In this document: piece after piece, positions 9,285-18,128 of the stretch
Layout of the letters: each line of letters begins with the position of its first letter
Numbering within the stretch: the stretch's first letter is position 1
Source of the DNA: Flavobacterium sp. xlx-214
GTDB lineage: Bacteria; Bacteroidota; Bacteroidia; Flavobacteriales; Flavobacteriaceae
Length of the DNA stretch: 64,000 nucleotides
Reading direction: 5' to 3'
NCBI RefSeq assembly: GCF_013874595.1
Contig: NZ_CP059431.1
Location: forward strand, 2,914,001 to 2,978,000
The notes under the pieces: generated by a model
Database searches by the model: none
Told to the model about the DNA's origin: nothing
Seen by the model: only the letters and a program-made list of their open reading frames with translations
Program-made: the position numbers and the translations under genes

Positions 9285-10973
9285 TTATCTAACTAATTTC
9301 TTGTATTTAATTCTTGTTGGCGCAATATCACCAATTCGTTTTTTACGATTTTCTTCGTATTCAGAGAAAGATCCTTCAAAGAAATATACTTGAGAATCAC
9401 CTTCAAAAGCCAAAATATGCGTACAAACTCTATCTAAAAACCAACGATCGTGAGAAATAATTACAGCACAACCAGCAAAGTTCTCTAAACCTTCCTCTAA
9501 AGCTCGTAATGTATTAATATCCAAATCATTCGTAGGCTCATCTAATAACAAAACGTTTCCTTCTTCTTTCAAAGTCATTGCTAAATGCAAACGGTTACGC
9601 TCACCACCAGATAAAGTTGAAACTTTTTTATTTTGATCCGATCCTCCAAAATTAAATCTAGATAAATAAGCACGCGCATTTACTTGACGACCACCCATCA
9701 TGATTAATTCTTGACCATCGGCAAAGTTTTCATAGATTGATTTTTCAGTATCTATATTTGCATGTGATTGATCTACATAAGCAATTTTAACAGTATCCCC
9801 TACTACAAATTCACCTCCGTCGGCTTTTTGTTCATCCATAATCATGCGGAAAATAGTAGATTTACCTGCACCATTTGGACCAATAATACCAACGATACCT
9901 GCTTGTGGTAAAGTGAAATTTAAATCGTCATACAACAATTTGTCTCCAAATGATTTTGCTACGTGTTTAGCTTCAATTACATTAGTTCCTAAACGAGGTC
10001 CGTTTGGAATATAAATTTCTAGTTTTTCTTCTAATTGTTTTTGATCTTCATTTAATAATCGATCATAATTTTGAAGACGCGCTTTTTGTTTTGTTTGACG
10101 ACCTTTTGCTCCTTGACGAACCCAATCTAACTCGCGTTCTAAGTTTTTACGACGTTTAGAAGCTACTTTTTCTTCTAAAGCCATTCTACTAGATTTTTGA
10201 TCTAACCAAGAAGAATAGTTTCCTTTCCATGGAATACCTTCTCCTCTATCTAATTCTAAAATCCATCCTGCTACATTATCTAAGAAATAACGGTCGTGCG
10301 TTACAGCAATAATGGTTCCTTTATATTGTTGCAAATGTTGTTCTAACCAATGAACCGATTCAGCATCTAAGTGGTTGGTAGGCTCATCTAACAACAAAAC
10401 ATCTGGTTCTTGCAATAATAATCTACACAAAGCTACACGACGACGTTCACCTCCTGATAAAACGGAAATAGGAGTATCTGATTCAGGACAACGAAGCGCA
10501 TCCATTGCAACTTCTAACTTATTATCTAATTCCCAACCACCAACAGCATCAATCTTATCTTGTAGTTCAGCCTGGCGATCCATTAATTTCTGCATTTTAT
10601 CAGCATCTTCATATACCTCAGGCAAACCAAACATATCATTAATTTGGTTGAACTCATCAAGAATAGCAACTGTTTCTGCCATTCCTTCACGCACAACTTC
10701 AATAACTGTTTTAGTATCATCAAGCTGAGGTTCTTGTTCTAAATAACCAACGGTATAACCTGGTGCAAAAACAACATCACCTTGGTAATTTTTATCAATA
10801 CCTGCAATAATTTTTAATAAAGAAGATTTTCCGGAACCGTTTAAACCTAAAATACCAATTTTAGCTCCGTAAAAAAAACTTAAATAAATATCTTTTAAAA
10901 CAGTTTTATTTGTTGAAGAGTAAGTTTTACTTACTTTCGACATTGAAAAAATTACTTTTTTATCGTCTGACAT
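9285..10973 (-). CDS. ettA: Energy-dependent translational throttle protein EttA (ABC-F)
   Basis: ABC-F ATPase of 562 residues that binds the ribosomal E site and gates early elongation according to ATP/ADP. Two ABC domains without membrane segments are seen: Walker A GLNGSGKSS, signature LSGGERRRVALCRLL, then LLLDEPTNHLDAESVHWLEQ; and the second GPNGAGKST, LSGGERNRLHLA, LLLDEPTNDLD. The long linker with basic helices (the KRRKNLERELDWVRQGAKGRQ region) is the P-site interaction motif, and the arm GIPWKGNYSSWLDQK is typical of EttA rather than Uup or YheS. It is transcribed alone and convergent with glmM. Confidence 0.95.
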   Translation of the reverse strand: MSDDKKVIFSMSKVSKTYSSTNKTVLKDIYLSFFYGAKIGILGLNGSGKSSLLKIIAGIDKNYQGDVVFAPGYTVGYLEQEPQLDDTKTVIEVVREGMAETVAILDEFNQINDMFGLPEVYEDADKMQKLMDRQAELQDKIDAVGGWELDNKLEVAMDALRCPESDTPISVLSGGERRRVALCRLLLQEPDVLLLDEPTNHLDAESVHWLEQHLQQYKGTIIAVTHDRYFLDNVAGWILELDRGEGIPWKGNYSSWLDQKSSRMALEEKVASKRRKNLERELDWVRQGAKGRQTKQKARLQNYDRLLNEDQKQLEEKLEIYIPNGPRLGTNVIEAKHVAKSFGDKLLYDDLNFTLPQAGIVGIIGPNGAGKSTIFRMIMDEQKADGGEFVVGDTVKIAYVDQSHANIDTEKSIYENFADGQELIMMGGRQVNARAYLSRFNFGGSDQNKKVSTLSGGERNRLHLAMTLKEEGNVLLLDEPTNDLDINTLRALEEGLENFAGCAVIISHDRWFLDRVCTHILAFEGDSQVYFFEGSFSEYEENRKKRIGDIAPTRIKYKKLVR

Positions 10974-11065
10974 AGTTTAAAATGTATCAATTAATTACCA
11001 AAATTACTACTTATAATTGTATAAATAAAATAAATAGTAAATGATATAATCATAAAAACATTTTG

Positions 11066-11073
11066 TATTTTTA
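11066..11073 (+). promoter_or_regulatory. Possible -7 element (TATTTTTA) of the 70-aa gene
   Basis: Seven of eight bases match TAnnTTTG, 18 bp before the ATG at 11092. The same TTGTATTTTTAC form occurs upstream of parA. Confidence 0.35.
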
Positions 11074-11091
11074 CTATAAAAATAATTAGAA

Positions 11092-11304
11092 ATGGTATTT
11101 ACAGAAAACTTTAGAAAATCAGACAATTTTAAAATTCATGGTCAAATTTTATTTATTTATGACGAAAAAGGACATGAATTAGAACTTTTTGTGGGCGAAG
11201 AAATTGAAGCAGCTAGATGGAGTGATGAAGGACGCTTGTTAGTTGTTTTAAAAAATGGAGGTATACGCTCTTACGAAAACGAAATAAAGTATATTCATAT
11301 TTAA
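11092..11304 (+). CDS. Small conserved-looking hypothetical protein (70 aa)
   Basis: Small acidic, soluble protein with alternating hydrophobic and polar residues that suggest a beta-strand fold, ending in an isoleucine/histidine-rich tail. No signal peptide, membrane segment or metal motif. Evidence that it is a real gene: an ATG at 11092 behind a plausible -7 element, balanced codon use, and a stop placed inside a perfect terminator palindrome. It is divergent from ettA and convergent with the S41 peptidase gene. Function unknown. Confidence 0.72.
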   Translation: MVFTENFRKSDNFKIHGQILFIYDEKGHELELFVGEEIEAARWSDEGRLLVVLKNGGIRSYENEIKYIHI

Positions 11305-11345
11305 ATAAACAAAGAGCCTAATTAGGCTCTTTGTTTATTTAAATA
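11298..11345. terminator. 48-bp perfect palindrome, bidirectional terminator containing a stop codon
   Basis: Reading outward from the centre at 11321/11322, 24 bases on each side are fully complementary; the core is AAAGAGCCTAATTAGGCTCTT. The stop TAA of the 70-aa gene (11302-11304) lies in the left arm. T runs in both directions fit a shared terminator for convergent genes. Confidence 0.88.
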
Positions 11346-11358
11346 ACGTTTTAAAAAT

Positions 11359-12981
11359 TTAATTGTTCAACATTTTTTGTTGGTTAATATCTTGTAAAAT
11401 CCAATTTAATTCAGGGTCAGTACCGTCAATAAATTCTTTAATAGTTGGTTTAATTTGTACATCTGGCTTCACTCCAAAACCTTCTTCGGTGGTTTGCTCA
11501 AAAGGTTTAATCGTCATTAAGCCAATACGAACTTTAAGTTTAGAATTTGGTAATTTTACCACAGGCATTATACCAGCAACAGTTCCGTTAAAAGTTCCAC
11601 CCGTTTCATCTCCTACAAAGAAAGCTCTGTTTCTACCTTTTAAATGCGATGAAATTAAAGCTGCAGCTGAAAATGTCATTCCATCAGTAATTACGTATAT
11701 TTTATTTTTATAATTTAACGACTTAGGTTCTTTATATTTAGACGATTGTAGAGGAAGTTTTAGAACATTGTTCTCATCTCTTTTGGCCGAAATTCCCCTA
11801 ACAGTTGCATAAATACTTAAGAATGGCGCTGCAAATACTTTTTCAACAACGCTTCTTCCTTTAAAAGCATTAAAAAATGTGGTTCTATTGGTAATAGTAG
11901 CTGGTTGTGTAAAAGCAAATTTGCTATCATTTAAATACTGCGATAATCTATAAACATCATTAATTCTTCCACCAGGGTTTCCTCTTAAATCAATAATTAA
12001 GTTTTGAACATTGTTCTTTTTAAATTCAGAAAAAATAGTATCGTATACTTTTACTTTTCCTTCAACAAAGTCGCGGATTTTTAATACAGCAATAGTGCTA
12101 TCTTGTGATACTGGATAACTTACTTCTTTTGAAAAAAGCTTTGTTTTGGCATCATAACCATACCATTCTTTTTTACGATATTCGCTTTTTTGTTTCTTAT
12201 TTAAAGCTTCTTTTTTGAGCTTTTCTTCTTTTTTAGTAAGTTTCTGAATTGTATCTGTTTGAGTATTTTTAGACTCTTTTTCTTTGTTAAGAGTAACTTC
12301 TTTTCCTTTTTTAAACGTTCGCTTTAAAGTGTAGTAAAAAGCTGTGTCAGCACAAGTTACATTTAGTTTTACACTGTCAACAAAACCTAACTCGCTAATA
12401 TAAAAGCTGTTTGCTCTACGTGCAAAAAATTTAGGAATTGCTGTTTGATTGTATCCATCAGATGTAAATGTTTTTCTGTATTTAGCATACAATTTTTGGG
12501 GTGAAAGACCATTAATATCAAGAATTTCTGTTCCTACTTGTAATAATGAGTCTTTATCAGATTTATTTCTTTTAATAAAAAGTCTGTTTTCTAGATACTC
12601 ATACTCCAAATTCTCTAACGGATTGGTAGATTTTTTGTATTTCTTTTTTAAAGAATCTGGCGATGTTAACGAATACATACTCATGCTCATATGTCCTTGA
12701 TGAAAAGATGCTACAACAGGACTTATCTTTAAGAAAAATTCATTTGGTGTTAAAGGCTGATTTAAGCTATTGGCTAAACTATCAAACTTTTTATCTAAAT
12801 TTTCTTTCGAAATATACCAATATAAATCAGGATGCATTTTGGTAAGTTTCTTCTTAACATACGCAACATCTTTCTTTAAATTTTTAGGCTCTATCTTTTT
12901 ATAGTAGTGTTTATTATGCTTATCGTGACTAGCACACGATAAAATGACCAATGATGTTAAAAAAAGTAGTATTTTTTTCAT
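11359..12981 (-). CDS. S41-family peptidase, lipoprotein
   Basis: Putative envelope serine peptidase of 540 residues. I start at the ATG at 12981 because it gives a clean lipoprotein signal, MKKILLFLTSLVILSC, with Cys16 as the lipidated residue; the longer frame from 13035 would overlap the upstream gene and its terminator. The N-terminal HPDLYWYIS motif and C-terminal domain with IDLRGNPGG and ITDGMTFSAAAL (nucleophile Ser) are S41 hallmarks. The loop GDETGGTFNG lacks the lysine found in CtpA/Prc (GxxTxGK), so the catalytic set is probably tricorn/IRBP-like. A lysine/glutamate-rich insert of about 45 residues sits mid-protein. Substrate unknown. Confidence 0.88.
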   Translation of the reverse strand: MKKILLFLTSLVILSCASHDKHNKHYYKKIEPKNLKKDVAYVKKKLTKMHPDLYWYISKENLDKKFDSLANSLNQPLTPNEFFLKISPVVASFHQGHMSMSMYSLTSPDSLKKKYKKSTNPLENLEYEYLENRLFIKRNKSDKDSLLQVGTEILDINGLSPQKLYAKYRKTFTSDGYNQTAIPKFFARRANSFYISELGFVDSVKLNVTCADTAFYYTLKRTFKKGKEVTLNKEKESKNTQTDTIQKLTKKEEKLKKEALNKKQKSEYRKKEWYGYDAKTKLFSKEVSYPVSQDSTIAVLKIRDFVEGKVKVYDTIFSEFKKNNVQNLIIDLRGNPGGRINDVYRLSQYLNDSKFAFTQPATITNRTTFFNAFKGRSVVEKVFAAPFLSIYATVRGISAKRDENNVLKLPLQSSKYKEPKSLNYKNKIYVITDGMTFSAAALISSHLKGRNRAFFVGDETGGTFNGTVAGIMPVVKLPNSKLKVRIGLMTIKPFEQTTEEGFGVKPDVQIKPTIKEFIDGTDPELNWILQDINQQKMLNN

Positions 12982-12990
12982 ATAATATTC

Positions 12991-13018
12991 AAAAAAAAGC
13001 GACATGCGTCGCTTTGTA
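12991..13018 (-). terminator. Terminator between the two lipoprotein genes
   Basis: Arms AAAGCGAC (12996-13003) and GTCGCTTT (13008-13015), loop ATGC, followed on the minus strand by eight T. It ends the serine hydrolase gene, so the S41 gene probably needs its own promoter or read-through. Confidence 0.75.
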
Positions 13019-14227
13019 TTAATCGTTAATTTCAATAAAAGGATAATTACCTAATCTAGGAGCCAACTCTTTTGTTTTATAAGCTAATTGCGAATTATGG
13101 TTGTTGAAGCAAATAATGGTAATAGTGTCTTTTCTTAAGGTTACATATGATGTTCTGTTACCACGCCACCATCCATTATGAAAGGTATACAAATTGCCTT
13201 CATTATTTTTAGGTTCAACCATTCTAATAGCCAAACCGTAATTATTAGCACCCGATCTTTCATAAGAATAACCTTTGTACATTTCATCCTTAAGCGTTTT
13301 ACTAATAAAATTATCAGAGTATAAAGCTTTATCAAGCTTTAGCATGTCACGCGCTGTAGTATAAATATTTTTATCACCATACGTTCCATCCAAATAATCC
13401 CAATGCATTTTTGCATTATTAGCATGATAAGATTGTGTAATTTTATCTTTGTTTTCTAGATTATCTAACACAAAAGTATTGTTCATTTTTAAAGGATCTA
13501 AAACAAGTTCTTTCATAGCTTCTTGAAAAGATTTTTCTGTAATTTTCTCAACAATTAAAGCCAAAACAACATAATTAGTGTTAGAATAAGTAAATTTAGT
13601 ATTGGGTTTAAAATCTAACTTGATATTTTTAGTTTCAAGTAACTCTAAAACATCTTTATTGGTGATTGTTTTTTTAGTGTCCCAAATATTATTTTTTGCT
13701 GTAAAATGACCATAATAAGGCAAACCAGAACGATGATTTAATAATAAACGAACTGTAATATCATCATAAGGAAAATCTGGTAAAATGGTATTTACTTTTT
13801 GATCTAAAGCTATTTTTTTGTTGTTGATTAAACGTAAAACAGTTACACCTGTAAAAACTTTACCAACCGATGCTACGTGCATTGGTGTTGAATCGTTTAT
13901 TTTATCTTTTGTTTGATAATTTGAATATCCCTGATAATCTTCGTAAATAATCTCACCATTTTTAGCAACAAGAAACTGTCCCCAAAAACCACCTCTATTA
14001 ATACGGTTGTGGTAAAAAGTTTCAACAATTTCTCTTGTTTCTAATTTATATTTTGGTGATACAGGATTAAATTTTACATCAAAAGAATTTGGATCTGCTT
14101 CAGGTATTATACTTTCTTTCTTTAAAAGCTCGCTTCTTTTTCTTACAACTTGCGCAATATCAAAGTTTTTATCACAAGATGTCATTACCAACCCTAATAA
14201 AATTAGGGGTAAATATATATTTTTCAT
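13019..14227 (-). CDS. Serine hydrolase (class C beta-lactamase/esterase family), lipoprotein
   Basis: Penicillin-recognising serine hydrolase fold, 402 residues, with lipobox VMTSC (Cys18), so likely membrane-anchored in the periplasm or at the outer membrane. Catalytic motifs: SVGK at 120-123 (SxxK), YSN at 214-216 (YxN), and HNG in FHNGWWRG near residue 353 in place of KTG. Family members include D-aminopeptidases, esterases and PBP-like enzymes, so beta-lactamase activity should not be assumed. It lies upstream of the S41 lipoprotein gene, separated by a terminator. Confidence 0.88.
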   Translation of the reverse strand: MKNIYLPLILLGLVMTSCDKNFDIAQVVRKRSELLKKESIIPEADPNSFDVKFNPVSPKYKLETREIVETFYHNRINRGGFWGQFLVAKNGEIIYEDYQGYSNYQTKDKINDSTPMHVASVGKVFTGVTVLRLINNKKIALDQKVNTILPDFPYDDITVRLLLNHRSGLPYYGHFTAKNNIWDTKKTITNKDVLELLETKNIKLDFKPNTKFTYSNTNYVVLALIVEKITEKSFQEAMKELVLDPLKMNNTFVLDNLENKDKITQSYHANNAKMHWDYLDGTYGDKNIYTTARDMLKLDKALYSDNFISKTLKDEMYKGYSYERSGANNYGLAIRMVEPKNNEGNLYTFHNGWWRGNRTSYVTLRKDTITIICFNNHNSQLAYKTKELAPRLGNYPFIEIND

Positions 14228-14285
14228 TATTTAGTTAACTAGAATAGCAAATATAAGCGATTTGATAAATTTTAAAAGTTAATTT

Positions 14286-14329
14286 CTATAAAAATAAAAG
14301 CTAGTAAATACTAGCTTTTATTTTTATAG
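14286..14329 (-). terminator. 44-bp inverted repeat terminating uvrA copy 2
   Basis: Two 21-base arms, perfectly complementary around a central AA; the core is AAAAGCTAGTAAATACTAGC. The stop codon of the uvrA copy (14324-14326) lies inside the right arm. On the minus strand the hairpin is rich in T at its 3' side. Confidence 0.82.
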
Positions 14330-17125
14330 TTTTTCTTTTAAATAAAAACCAGTAATTGATTTTTTATTTTTTACGATTTCTTCTGGTGTTCCTATGGCAA
14401 CAACTGTTCCGCCATTTTTACCACCATCAGGACCAATGTCAATAACATAATCGGCACATTTAACCATGTCTAAATTGTGTTCAATAACAATAATAGAATG
14501 TCCTTTTTCAATTAGCGCCTGAAAAGATTGTAATAATTTTTTAATATCGTTAAAATGCAATCCTGTAGTGGGTTCATCAAATATAAACAAGGCGCGTTCT
14601 TTTACGGCTCCTTTTCCTAAAAAAGTGGCTAATTTTACACGTTGTGCTTCTCCACCCGATAAAGTTGATGATGATTGCCCCAATGCTACATATCCCAAAC
14701 CAACATCTTGCAAGGGCTGAATTTTTTGAGCAATTTTATCTTGCTTGTGTAAAGTAAAAAAGTCCATTGCTTGGTCTACTGTTAAGTTTAAAACATCGTA
14801 AATGTTTTTACCCTCAAACTGTACTTCTAAAATCTCTTTTTTAAATCGTTTGCCTTTACAAACTTCACATTCTAAATGTACATCGGCCATAAATTGCATT
14901 TCAATAGTTACCGTACCATCGCCTTTACAAACTTCGCATCGACCGCCTTCAACATTAAACGAAAAATGTTTTGGTTGATAATTTCTATTTTTAGACAATT
15001 TTTGTTTAGAAAATAAATCGCGAATATCATCATACGCTTTAATGTATGAGATAGGATTTGAACGAGAACTTTTACCAATTGGGTTTTGATCTACATATTC
15101 GATATGTTTTATATGCGAATAAGAGCCTGTTAATTCATTAAATTGTCCCACTTTTTCACTAACGCCTGTTAATTGTTTTTCTAATGCAGGATAAAGTATT
15201 TTTTTAACTAAGGTTGATTTTCCACTGCCCGAAACACCTGTTACCATAGTTAAGCAATCTAAAGGAAAAACAACATCTATGTTTTTTAAATTGTTTTCTC
15301 TAGCACCTTTAATTTCGACAAAGTTTTTAACAACACGTCGTTTTTTAGGAACCTCAATTGACAAAGTGCCACTTAAATATTTACCTGTTAAGGTATCTGC
15401 CTTTAAAATTTCGTTATAAGTGCCTTGCGCTACTAATTCTCCGCCTAAAACACCTGCTTCTGGACCAATATCTATAATTTCGTCAGCAGCTTTCATAACA
15501 TCTTCATCGTGTTCAACAACAATGACGGTATTTCCTAAATTTCGCAGGTTTTTTAAAACTTCAATTAGTTTTTCAGAGTCTCTGGAATGCAAACCAATAC
15601 TTGGTTCGTCTAAAATATACATCGACCCAACCAAACTACTACCTAAAGAGGTAGCCAGATTAATACGCTGCGATTCACCACCAGAAAGTGTAGACGATTT
15701 ACGGTTAATGGTTAAATAATCTAAACCAACATCGCTTAAAAACTGCAAACGATTGTTAATTTCAAGCAATAAACGCTTGGCTACTTTTTCTTCAAATTCA
15801 TTTAGTGTAATTTGTTTAAAGAAATCACGCAGTTCATTAATTGGTAAATCAACTAAATCAGAAATTGTTTTTGCATCAATTTTAACATAATTAGCCTCGG
15901 CACGTAAGCGTTTTCCTTGACATGCGGCACATTTTGTTTTTCCTCGGTAACGAGATAATAAAACTCTATTTTGAATTTTGTAATTGTTTTCTTCTAATTC
16001 TTTAAAGAAATCATTTAATCCGATAAAATGCGTATTTCCTTCCCAAATTAATTGTTTTTGGTCATTACTAAGCTCAAAATAAGGCTTGTGAATAGGGAAA
16101 TTAAATTTATGTGAATTGTTAACCAATTGATCGCGATACCACGACATACTTTCGCCACGCCAAGGATAGATTGCGTTTTCATAAACCGATAAAGCGGTGT
16201 TTGGTACCACTAAATCTTCATCAATTCCTATTGTGGTTCCAAAACCATCGCATTTAGGACAAGCACCGTATGGGTTGTTAAAACTGAATAAATGAATGTT
16301 AGGTTCTAAAAACGTAATTCCGTCTAATTCAAATTTATTATTAAATTCTAACTGATTTCCTGTACCTAATTCATAAAGATATAAAACGCCTTTTCCTTCA
16401 AAAAAAGCAGTATCTACAGCATCTGATAATCGATTGTAAAAATCTTCATCGTGGCGAACCACCAAACGATCAATAATTAATTGAATATCTTTTGTTGCGA
16501 TTTTTTTCGACGAAAATTCATCAATAAAATCATCAATTCTTTTGGTTTCGTTTTTATAAAATAATCGGGCAAAACCTTGCTGCAACGCTATTTTTAATTG
16601 ATCAATAACCGTTCTACCATCTAAATCATATAAAGGTGCCAACAACAACCATTTTGATTCTTCTTCAAAAGTTTTTACAGCATCAATAACATCAGTTACT
16701 GTGTGTTTTTTTACTTCGTTACCAGAAATAGGCGAAAAAGTTTTGCCAATACGCGCGTACAACAATTTAAGATAATCGTAAATTTCTGTAGAAGTACCAA
16801 CGGTTGACCGTGCATTTGTAGTGTTTACTTTTTGCTCAATTGCCACAGCAGGAGCGATACCTTTAATATATTCAACTTTAGGTTTATTAATTCTGCCTAA
16901 AAACTGACGAGCGTATGAAGATAAACTTTCAACATAACGGCGCTGACCTTCGGCATATAGTGTATCAAAAGCCAAACTTGATTTACCAGAGCCCGATAAA
17001 CCAGTGATTACAACCATTTTATTGCGAGGAATAACAACATCTAAATTTTTTAAATTATGAAGATGCGCCCCTTTTATGATGATATTTTGCTTAGGATTGA
17101 TTTTAGAAAAATCTATTTTTTTCAT
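14324..17125 (-). CDS. uvrA: Excinuclease ABC subunit UvrA (copy 2)
   Basis: Second full-length UvrA, 933 residues, starting MKKIDFSKINPKQ at an ATG. Seen: Walker [10 protein letters not shown], an UvrB-binding insertion, CPKCDGFG and CAACQGKR, signature LSGGESQRINLA, second Walker [11 protein letters not shown]-terminal zinc finger CEVCKGDG...CEVCKGKR, and [12 protein letters not shown] followed by [10 protein letters not shown]. It is clearly diverged from copy 1 but retains every ATPase and zinc element and is not the short UvrA2 form that lacks the UvrB-binding region. A repair role is expected; division of labour with copy 1 is unknown. It is divergent from the sigma factor gene. Confidence 0.96.
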   Translation of the reverse strand: MKKIDFSKINPKQNIIIKGAHLHNLKNLDVVIPRNKMVVITGLSGSGKSSLAFDTLYAEGQRRYVESLSSYARQFLGRINKPKVEYIKGIAPAVAIEQKVNTTNARSTVGTSTEIYDYLKLLYARIGKTFSPISGNEVKKHTVTDVIDAVKTFEEESKWLLLAPLYDLDGRTVIDQLKIALQQGFARLFYKNETKRIDDFIDEFSSKKIATKDIQLIIDRLVVRHDEDFYNRLSDAVDTAFFEGKGVLYLYELGTGNQLEFNNKFELDGITFLEPNIHLFSFNNPYGACPKCDGFGTTIGIDEDLVVPNTALSVYENAIYPWRGESMSWYRDQLVNNSHKFNFPIHKPYFELSNDQKQLIWEGNTHFIGLNDFFKELEENNYKIQNRVLLSRYRGKTKCAACQGKRLRAEANYVKIDAKTISDLVDLPINELRDFFKQITLNEFEEKVAKRLLLEINNRLQFLSDVGLDYLTINRKSSTLSGGESQRINLATSLGSSLVGSMYILDEPSIGLHSRDSEKLIEVLKNLRNLGNTVIVVEHDEDVMKAADEIIDIGPEAGVLGGELVAQGTYNEILKADTLTGKYLSGTLSIEVPKKRRVVKNFVEIKGARENNLKNIDVVFPLDCLTMVTGVSGSGKSTLVKKILYPALEKQLTGVSEKVGQFNELTGSYSHIKHIEYVDQNPIGKSSRSNPISYIKAYDDIRDLFSKQKLSKNRNYQPKHFSFNVEGGRCEVCKGDGTVTIEMQFMADVHLECEVCKGKRFKKEILEVQFEGKNIYDVLNLTVDQAMDFFTLHKQDKIAQKIQPLQDVGLGYVALGQSSSTLSGGEAQRVKLATFLGKGAVKERALFIFDEPTTGLHFNDIKKLLQSFQALIEKGHSIIVIEHNLDMVKCADYVIDIGPDGGKNGGTVVAIGTPEEIVKNKKSITGFYLKEKL

Positions 17126-17246
17126 TTTTTATAAAATAACTACAAATTTACAAATTATTAAATGAAGATTATTGAAATGAAAAACATAAAAAAGCGTTAT
17201 TTAACAATAAAATTTCTTTAAGTTTTTTTTAAGAAAGTTTTTTTTA

Positions 17247-17254
17247 TATATTTG
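17247..17254 (+). promoter_or_regulatory. -7 element TATATTTG of the sigma factor gene
   Basis: Exact TAnnTTTG match 70 bp before the ATG, implying a leader of roughly 60 nt. No clear -33 TTG is visible in the T-rich upstream run. Confidence 0.45.
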
Positions 17255-17323
17255 TTTTACAAACTTTAAACAAAAGCCTATTAAACATCTGTACTTATAG
17301 TAAAAACCTAAAAAATAAGTAAG

Positions 17324-17908
17324 ATGGCAAAAGAAACTTTGCCAGATGCAGTATTAGTAAGTGAATACGCTTCTGGAAATGAGTGGGCTTTAGCGCAATT
17401 AATAGAGCGCCATAAATCTCGGATATACAGTTTTATATTTTCTAAAATAAAAGATAGAGATTTATCTGATGATATTTTTCAAGAAACTTTTATTAAGGTA
17501 ATAAATACCATTAAAAAACAAAATTATAACGAAGAAGGCAAATTTTTACCTTGGGTAATGCGCATTTCTCATAACTTAATTATTGATCACTTTAGAAAAC
17601 AAAACAAAGTCACTTTTCAACGCGATCACGAAGAATTTTCTATTTTTAGTAGAATTTTGGATACTGGTTTAAATATTGAAAATCAATTGATTTCAAATCA
17701 AATTGAAGATGATTTGCATTGTTTAATTGCAAAACTACCTCAAGATCAGCAAGAAATAATTCGTTTACGTCTTTATGATGATTTAAGTTTTAAAGAAATT
17801 GCAGAAATGAATAATATAAGTATTAATACCGCTTTAGGTAGAATGCGCTATGCCATTATAAATTTGCGTAAAATGATTGATAAAAAGCAAATTATTTTAA
17901 ACGACTAA
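17324..17908 (+). CDS. ECF-type RNA polymerase sigma factor
   Basis: Sigma-70 family, ECF-like protein of 194 residues. Region 2 is seen as ERHKSRIYSFIFSKIKDRDLSDDIFQETFIKVI (-10 recognition), followed by LPWVMRISHNLIIDHFRK; region 4 is the helix-turn-helix around DLSFKEIAEMNNISINTALGRMRYAI (-35 recognition). There is no adjacent anti-sigma membrane protein, unlike most ECF loci. Instead a 47-codon ORF follows 46 bp downstream on the same strand, before a terminator, so the two could share a transcript. The upstream neighbour uvrA is divergent. Regulon unknown. Confidence 0.92.
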   Translation: MAKETLPDAVLVSEYASGNEWALAQLIERHKSRIYSFIFSKIKDRDLSDDIFQETFIKVINTIKKQNYNEEGKFLPWVMRISHNLIIDHFRKQNKVTFQRDHEEFSIFSRILDTGLNIENQLISNQIEDDLHCLIAKLPQDQQEIIRLRLYDDLSFKEIAEMNNISINTALGRMRYAIINLRKMIDKKQIILND

Positions 17909-17954
17909 CAATATTATACACAATGTTGCGTTATCATTATAAATAAAAAATTAT

Positions 17955-18098
17955 ATGATAAAAAATTACAAAAGCAACAACAAAAAACAATCACCCTTAA
18001 TGCCAAAAAATAGTACAATACAATTTATTCTTAACTATTCAAAAAGTACTAAGGCTGTACAAAAGGGAAAATTTAATTTCATAACTTTTCAAAACTAA
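17955..18098 (+). CDS. Small basic protein (47 aa) behind the sigma factor gene
   Basis: Found by reading the gap between the sigma gene and nth. The ATG at 17955 opens 47 codons ending in TAA at 18096-18098. The product is lysine- and asparagine-rich, with a central stretch STIQFILNYSKST that looks like an amphipathic helix and a C-terminal KFNFITFQN. An internal ATG at codon 16 could be the real start. The stop is immediately followed by the terminator at 18097-18128, as in the other compact genes here. No known family is certain. It could be a regulator or partner of the sigma factor, but this is inference from position only. Confidence 0.5.
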   Translation: MIKNYKSNNKKQSPLMPKNSTIQFILNYSKSTKAVQKGKFNFITFQN

Positions 18099-18128
18099 AA
18101 AGGAACTTTAAAAAGTTCCTTTTTTTTA
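18097..18128. terminator. Bidirectional terminator between the sigma/sORF unit and nth
   Basis: Arms AGGAACTTT (18101-18109) and AAAGTTCCT (18112-18120), extended by AAAA on the left and a long T run on the right, between convergent genes. Confidence 0.85.

Noticed and set aside
12982..13035. 18-residue N-terminal extension of the S41 peptidase
   Set aside because: It would overlap the neighbouring gene and its terminator and would hide the lipoprotein signal that starts at the ATG at 12981.
13019..14227. Antibiotic resistance beta-lactamase
   Set aside because: The third motif is HNG rather than KTG and the protein is a lipoprotein of the broad serine hydrolase family, so resistance cannot be claimed.
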